Shown: positions 59,907 through 64,000 of the stretch, in pieces
How the letters are laid out: every line of letters begins with the position of its first letter
How positions within the stretch are numbered: position 1 is the first letter of the stretch
Origin: Rhodococcus sp. SBT000017
GTDB lineage: Bacteria; Actinomycetota; Actinomycetes; Mycobacteriales; Mycobacteriaceae
DNA: 64,000 bases
Direction of reading: 5' to 3'
NCBI RefSeq assembly: GCF_003688915.1
Contig: NZ_REFU01000002.1
Coordinates: forward strand, 62,001 to 126,000
Made by a program: the position numbers and the translations under genes
The notes under the pieces: generated by a model
Told to the model about the DNA's origin: nothing
The model's input: only the letters and a program-made list of their open reading frames with translations
The model's database searches: none

Positions 59907-62199
59907 ACCGTCGGTACTTTGTGGTGCCCGAAGAATCTCGGCTGTTGCTCACGATCTTCGCGAAACACTGATCGAGGGCGATATTTTTCGAGTCGCACCA
60001 TCCGTTGGCTGCGTCCGCATCGGCAAAAGTCAGGCCCGCAACGGTGATCCACCAACCGCGCAGATCGAATGTTCGCCACTCGTCACTCCACAGCAGCCGT
60101 ACTTCCGGATACATCAGTCTCAACTGCAAGTGCTGACGCAAGATCTCTTCGGCCGTCCACCGGACCTGAGCGCCGTTGATGTCAGCGGCGTCGAGTCCAA
60201 TTCGCTTGGAGGAGATCTGCGCCACCCATCGGTCGGCCAAATCGCCTCGGACGTAGGGCAAATCGGCGTTGGCCTGTGCCCTGAGTGCGTCGAGGCTCGT
60301 GGTCTCGACGTCGGCGGTGGTCGGCGCTGCGCTACGTACGGCCGTGATGGGGCTGTTTGTCCGAGCCTGTGACGGAGAGCCGGTCGTCAAGCTGGAGTCG
60401 CTCGTTCCTTCGTCCTCGCATTCGACGAGTTGGGAGCCCGACGCCGTTGCGTCGGTCAGGCTGGAGGACGAACCGAGGCTGTTCGGTAGTCGCCAGAAAC
60501 TGTCGAGTTCGTACAGGAACTCGCGCTCGATCGAGTTCGTGGTGTTCGTTCTGTCCGTCCTCGGCAGATAGACAGGCGAATCCGAGAAGTCGAACACTGC
60601 CGATGCGACACTGGATCCGCTGTCGGTGATCGATACCCTCATCGCGTTCGTCGAGACGATGTCTCCGCCTGGACAGGACGCTTTCATCTCCATGCGCACA
60701 ACGAGACCCTCGGCCTGTGTGCGATATTCGATCGGCGTGAGAACGGGAGTACTGCCGCACTTGGTAACGAACTGGTCCTCGGAATCGCCGCTGTCTCCGG
60801 CGCTCGGGAGCCTGCCGGGTACACCGGACGCTCCCCCGGTCGGCGGGTAATAGGTGAAGGCGTCGTTGGTGATGGAGGCCAGCCCGTCGTGAGCCTTACC
60901 CCACCTCGCGTAGCCGTCGTCACCGTCCAAGAACCAGCTGGTTGTGCCGTCCGTCAGGTTCACTGCTACGAGACCGTCGTCGACGCTGAGCAGGACCTGC
61001 TCACCATCCGATTCGACGAACTGGAGGTTCTCCCCCACTCGCGTCGACCAGAGCTGCTCACCGGTGTCGAGTCGGTACCCGGACAACGTCTCCGTATCCG
61101 TTCCCAACACGATGTCGCCGATAACCTTCTTGAGCGAGAAGTACTCGCCCCCTTCGACAGTCCACACAGGGGATCCGTCCTCGATGTTGTATGCACCGTC
61201 GGATCCCACGAACGGGCGACTCTCGGACTCGGCGACCAACCATGGGTCTGCCGGGTATTCACGCTCAGCTCGAAAAATCTCGGTTCCATCGCCCGACGAG
61301 ACGGCTGTGGTGTATCCGTCGTCAGAAATGGGCATTTCACACAGAACCCCAGCGAAACCCTGACCGGGCAACCGGACGAAGCTTCCGAGATTCGGATCGG
61401 AAATCAGTCGCCCATCGGCCGCGTCGAGAGCGATGGTCCGGATGCTCGAAAAGTGCACAATGCCCTCGGAAACGTCGAAGTGATGAGCATCGCCCGACCC
61501 GACACATTGGGTATCCCACGTCTCGGTGGTCGACCACTGCGCATCGAGGTCGCGCTGAGTTCCGCGAGCGATCGTGTAGCCGCCTTGGAAGCTGTCGATG
61601 GTGAAAACAGAGCCGTCGGACACTTCGACCATTTCCGCCGACGGCCGATCGACCGTGGACTGGACGTCACCCGTCTCGATATCGTAGAACTGGACCTCCG
61701 CTGCCCGCTCGCCCCGCTTGCTCACGACGCACGGCAGAGTGGAGTCGATGACGTTGGTTGCACACGTGATGGTTCCGTCGGCGGGGGTGTGCCACTTGAC
61801 TCGGCCTGTCGCCGCGTCCACGGCCACGACTTCGCTCTGCTGCCCCGGGCCCGTGCCCACTGTGGTCACCAAGGTCGAACCGATCTCGGTGAAGTTGGCG
61901 ACGCCGTACGTAGCCGACAGAGAGTCGGGCCACAGGAACGATCCACCCGGCAGTACTTCATCTACCGACAAGGACCAACCTTCTTGGGGCTGAGTGGGAT
62001 ACGTGTTCGTCAGTTGGCCGGCGACTGGCCCGTCTTCGGAGTCACGCAGGAGGTTGACCGCCGTCAGGCCGCCTGCAGCAAGCGCACCGACCACCACAAC
62101 GGCCACGGAAGCGATCACCCAACCCCGCCTACGCGTTGCGACTGCTGGGTGCTGAGAACCAACGGGCGGTGGCGGAGGCGGCGGCGGGGGCAGACTCAC
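59905..62199 (-). CDS. polyproline-headed membrane-anchored propeller protein
   Basis: A 764-residue protein. The N-terminus is MSL plus nine prolines, then a basic stretch, one helix (about 28-48) and a large exported part. The propeller shows PQQ-like repeats (VAVDAATGRVKWHTPADG, GYRLDTGEQLWSTRVGE, VAVNLTDGTTSWFLDGDDG). After a Cys-containing beta domain and a Ser/Thr linker, a C-terminal domain of about 150 residues (ADLPYVRGDLADRWVAQISSK, ending near the stop) is typical of actinobacterial exported proteins of unknown function. It is similar in design to the smaller protein at 10368-11759. Confidence 0.77.
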   Translation of the reverse strand: MSLPPPPPPPPPVGSQHPAVATRRRGWVIASVAVVVVGALAAGGLTAVNLLRDSEDGPVAGQLTNTYPTQPQEGWSLSVDEVLPGGSFLWPDSLSATYGVANFTEIGSTLVTTVGTGPGQQSEVVAVDAATGRVKWHTPADGTITCATNVIDSTLPCVVSKRGERAAEVQFYDIETGDVQSTVDRPSAEMVEVSDGSVFTIDSFQGGYTIARGTQRDLDAQWSTTETWDTQCVGSGDAHHFDVSEGIVHFSSIRTIALDAADGRLISDPNLGSFVRLPGQGFAGVLCEMPISDDGYTTAVSSGDGTEIFRAEREYPADPWLVAESESRPFVGSDGAYNIEDGSPVWTVEGGEYFSLKKVIGDIVLGTDTETLSGYRLDTGEQLWSTRVGENLQFVESDGEQVLLSVDDGLVAVNLTDGTTSWFLDGDDGYARWGKAHDGLASITNDAFTYYPPTGGASGVPGRLPSAGDSGDSEDQFVTKCGSTPVLTPIEYRTQAEGLVVRMEMKASCPGGDIVSTNAMRVSITDSGSSVASAVFDFSDSPVYLPRTDRTNTTNSIEREFLYELDSFWRLPNSLGSSSSLTDATASGSQLVECEDEGTSDSSLTTGSPSQARTNSPITAVRSAAPTTADVETTSLDALRAQANADLPYVRGDLADRWVAQISSKRIGLDAADINGAQVRWTAEEILRQHLQLRLMYPEVRLLWSDEWRTFDLRGWWITVAGLTFADADAANGWCDSKNIALDQCFAKIVSNSRDSSGTTKYRR

Positions 62200-62236
62200 G
62201 AGCGAACTCTTCTTGTGGCGGCTCGCAGGCCCGCGG

Positions 62237-62899
62237 TCATTGTTCGGTGAGACACAACACGACGATCGGATTATCGGTGCTCACCCAGTCGTACGAGCAG
62301 TCCGAGGCACGCGATCCTCGGCTCGTGACGCGGTGAGTAGCACTGGCCGATCCGCACGATGCCTCGGTGACCGTGACGGAGTTGGTCCCGTCTCCGTTGG
62401 ATGATCCAAGTATCCGCGAGACGCAATCACCTACGGACGCATTTTCGATTACCTCGGCCGTACTTGCCGAGTCGTACGTCGGTGCCGTGCTTGCGTACGT
62501 CGAGTAGGACTGAGAAGTCTGAGTGGCGTAGTAATCGGACGAGTAGGTATCCGAATCGAAATTGTCGAACGCACTGCTGACGGCATTGGCGATCATCATC
62601 AGCCACACGATCGACAGAACCATCAGCGTGGTGAAGATGTACCCGATGATCAGGCCCGCCAGGGCGAGGCCGCGACCCTGCTCACCCGAGCGCTTGATCT
62701 GTGACAGCGCGATGTGCCCCAGCACGATCCCCAAGGGCGCGAGAACCAGCCCACCGACCAACGCTGCAATCGCCAGACCATTGGTGCGTGGCTGTTGCTG
62801 GTATCCGTAGGGCTGCTGTCCGTTCCAGTACGGCTGCTCGTGGCCCGGGGCCGGAGGCAGAGAGGGAGGAGGGGGTGGTGGGGGCGGCGGAATACTCAC
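62237..62899 (-). CDS. polyproline-headed DUF4190 membrane protein
   Basis: A protein of about 220 residues starting at GTG 62899: [15 protein letters not shown] head, then two helices of the DUF4190 type (LAIAALVGGLVLAPLGIVLG, HIALSQIKRSGEQGRG, LALAGLIIGYIF), and an exported C-terminal part with Tyr/Ser-rich linker and four Cys (GDCVSRI, ASCGSA, SDCSYDW, VLCLTEQ) likely in disulphides. The start is set by the reading frame; no strong ribosome binding site is seen. It is the leftward neighbour, divergent, of the lipoprotein gene at 63078. Confidence 0.72.
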   Translation of the reverse strand: MSIPPPPPPPPPSLPPAPGHEQPYWNGQQPYGYQQQPRTNGLAIAALVGGLVLAPLGIVLGHIALSQIKRSGEQGRGLALAGLIIGYIFTTLMVLSIVWLMMIANAVSSAFDNFDSDTYSSDYYATQTSQSYSTYASTAPTYDSASTAEVIENASVGDCVSRILGSSNGDGTNSVTVTEASCGSASATHRVTSRGSRASDCSYDWVSTDNPIVVLCLTEQ

Positions 62900-63077
62900 C
62901 GGGAAAGCCGTCCATTGCGCATGTCGGGAATCTACTGGCACCGGGATGCGGAACGCAGTCCTCTGTTCGGATGACCTCGGTACTCCCCGGAAGCGGGTGT
63001 CATCCGATCGGTCGACATTCCAGATCGCAGATCGGTGCAACAATCGCCTTGCTTCCGCCCCTCTGATCGGTTGGACA

Positions 63078-64000
63078 ATGTCGTCGTTTCGCTTGCTCGT
63101 GGCACCCTTGACGGTTCTGTGCCTGGTGGCGGCATCCTGTAGTTCCGAGGTCGACACTGCGGGCACTGCACAATCAGGTACACCGCAGACAGGAAATTCT
63201 GCGGTGGCCAGCATGGAGACGGACGGTGCCAGCGTGTCGCTGGACGTCGACGGTATTCGAGTCACAGCGACGGCACGCTCCGAAACTGCTCCGCCGGGGA
63301 CATCTCTGACCATCGCACCCACGAGTGACCCCATCGAAGGTTCCGACATTCAAGCCATCCTGGGTGAAATGGATTCTGTAGCAATAGAACTCGAAGGCGG
63401 GGCGCAACCGTCATCCCCCATCGAATTGAAATTCGATCTGTCAGACCGACCTGAGCTTGCACATTTGATCAGCGACACCGTCCGACCGCTTGTTCGATCC
63501 AGCACCGCGGGCGAGCCAACTTCCTCAGATTACGAGACGGCTGATTGGGATCCGGTCACACGAATCGTATCCGCGAGTACGTCCCATCTGACGGACTTCC
63601 AACTGGTCATTGCCGACGCAGGTAAAGCGTTCGATCAGTTGATCGCTGATATGACGATGAGTTCCGGCCCTACCGGTAGTTCATGCAGCACCGAGCTCAC
63701 CATCGATGGTGCCGACTACTCTCTTGCATCCACCGCACCGGATGCACCCGTACAGGGGTGCTTGACGGATGTGGACGGCGTTGGGATCGAGTTCGCCAAC
63801 CGTTCGGATCAGTACTACGGCGTCTCCTCAGCCCCGAACGGCACGTATTCCAACACCGGCGCGGTGGGTAGCAATGAGCTTCTCGCCACGTGGCTACACA
63901 GTAGGTCCGGGGATGGCCTCCTACTACCGCAAACGGGTGGCCGAGTGGTGTTTCCGCCAGGGACCGCCGAGGCCACAGTGAATATCGACGTGGACCCTGT
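63078..64000 (+). CDS. large exported lipoprotein (partial)
   Basis: An open frame from ATG 63078 runs without a stop to the right edge of the window (307 full codons). The N-terminus is a lipoprotein signal peptide with lipobox LVAASC (Cys 21). The mature part is beta-rich with patterns such as VSLDVDGIRVTATARSETAPPG and SASTSHLTDFQLVIADAGKAFDQL, resembling the ZU5/alpha-2-macroglobulin-like or invasin-type exported beta domains found in vWA-type proteins, but I cannot name it. Four Cys are near the right end. It is divergent from the DUF4190 gene. Confidence 0.78.
   Translation, partial: MSSFRLLVAPLTVLCLVAASCSSEVDTAGTAQSGTPQTGNSAVASMETDGASVSLDVDGIRVTATARSETAPPGTSLTIAPTSDPIEGSDIQAILGEMDSVAIELEGGAQPSSPIELKFDLSDRPELAHLISDTVRPLVRSSTAGEPTSSDYETADWDPVTRIVSASTSHLTDFQLVIADAGKAFDQLIADMTMSSGPTGSSCSTELTIDGADYSLASTAPDAPVQGCLTDVDGVGIEFANRSDQYYGVSSAPNGTYSNTGAVGSNELLATWLHSRSGDGLLLPQTGGRVVFPPGTAEATVNIDVDP

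Noticed and set aside
1..64000. tRNA, rRNA, CRISPR array, transposase or integrase genes
   Set aside because: I looked on both strands and found no convincing example of any of these in the window.

Overview
The window is high-G+C DNA with dense, often overlapping genes (ATGA/GTGA junctions), GTG/TTG starts, many TetR/ArsR regulators, lipoproteins and WXG100-type secretion genes. This points to a Mycobacteriales actinobacterium, most likely Rhodococcus or a close relative; the genus is inferred from gene content only. Region 1 (1-9.0 kb) is housekeeping and accessory material: a SanA/YdcF-like protein cut by the window edge, a dicarboxylate/amino-acid symporter gene interrupted by one in-frame TGA, a DUF998 membrane protein, an esterase/TetR divergent pair, an ArsR-SRPBCC pair whose promoter/operator overlaps the start codon, a propeller lipoprotein, and a divergent LuxR-HTH / double-TetR pair. 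Region 2 (9.1-19.9 kb) holds two exported propeller-type proteins, a DUF1648 protein, an orphan DNA-methyltransferase-like gene, an ArsR/PRISE-like reductase pair with two operator-like repeats, a thioesterase, an alpha/beta hydrolase and an acyl-CoA ligase. Region 3 (20.1-34.2 kb) is an accessory island. An 11-gene, almost gapless operon (21927-32503) starts with a sedoheptulose-7-phosphate cyclase of the 2-epi-5-epi-valiolone synthase type. It continues with a KAS-III-like acyltransferase, an MFS exporter, an alcohol dehydrogenase, an SDR, a quinone-oxidoreductase-like MDR, a VOC epimerase-like protein, a luciferase-like flavin oxidoreductase, a HAD phosphatase, a ROK (cyclitol kinase-like) protein and a second MDR dehydrogenase. 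This looks like a biosynthetic cluster for a C7-cyclitol that lacks any aminotransferase or glycosyltransferase and carries an acyl-transfer enzyme instead. It is controlled by a divergent TetR and lies between two toxin-antitoxin modules: an antitoxin/zeta-toxin pair on the left and HipBA on the right. Region 4 (34.3-64 kb) is a large cell-envelope and secretion locus. Its core (38.1-49.8 kb, + strand) is RDD protein, a 1481-residue FHA-FtsK/SpoIIIE ATPase resembling EssC, a WXG100 protein, a WXG100-lipase fusion (candidate effector), a DUF6777-type membrane protein, a PASTA-NPCBM protein, and a secreted vWA-SGNH hydrolase fusion. It is flanked by minus-strand operons of exported serine hydrolases, a YVTN propeller, an acyltransferase-3, a GDSL hydrolase, RDD and DUF4190 membrane proteins, and a polytopic protein with four leucine-rich-variant repeats. 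Many of these carry long proline tracts on a cytoplasmic tail. A 55-codon relic of a second RDD gene beside a matching strong hairpin shows that the locus has been rearranged. The two most interesting systems are the acyl-C7-cyclitol cluster and the EssC-like type VII secretion locus with its lipase-type WXG effector.
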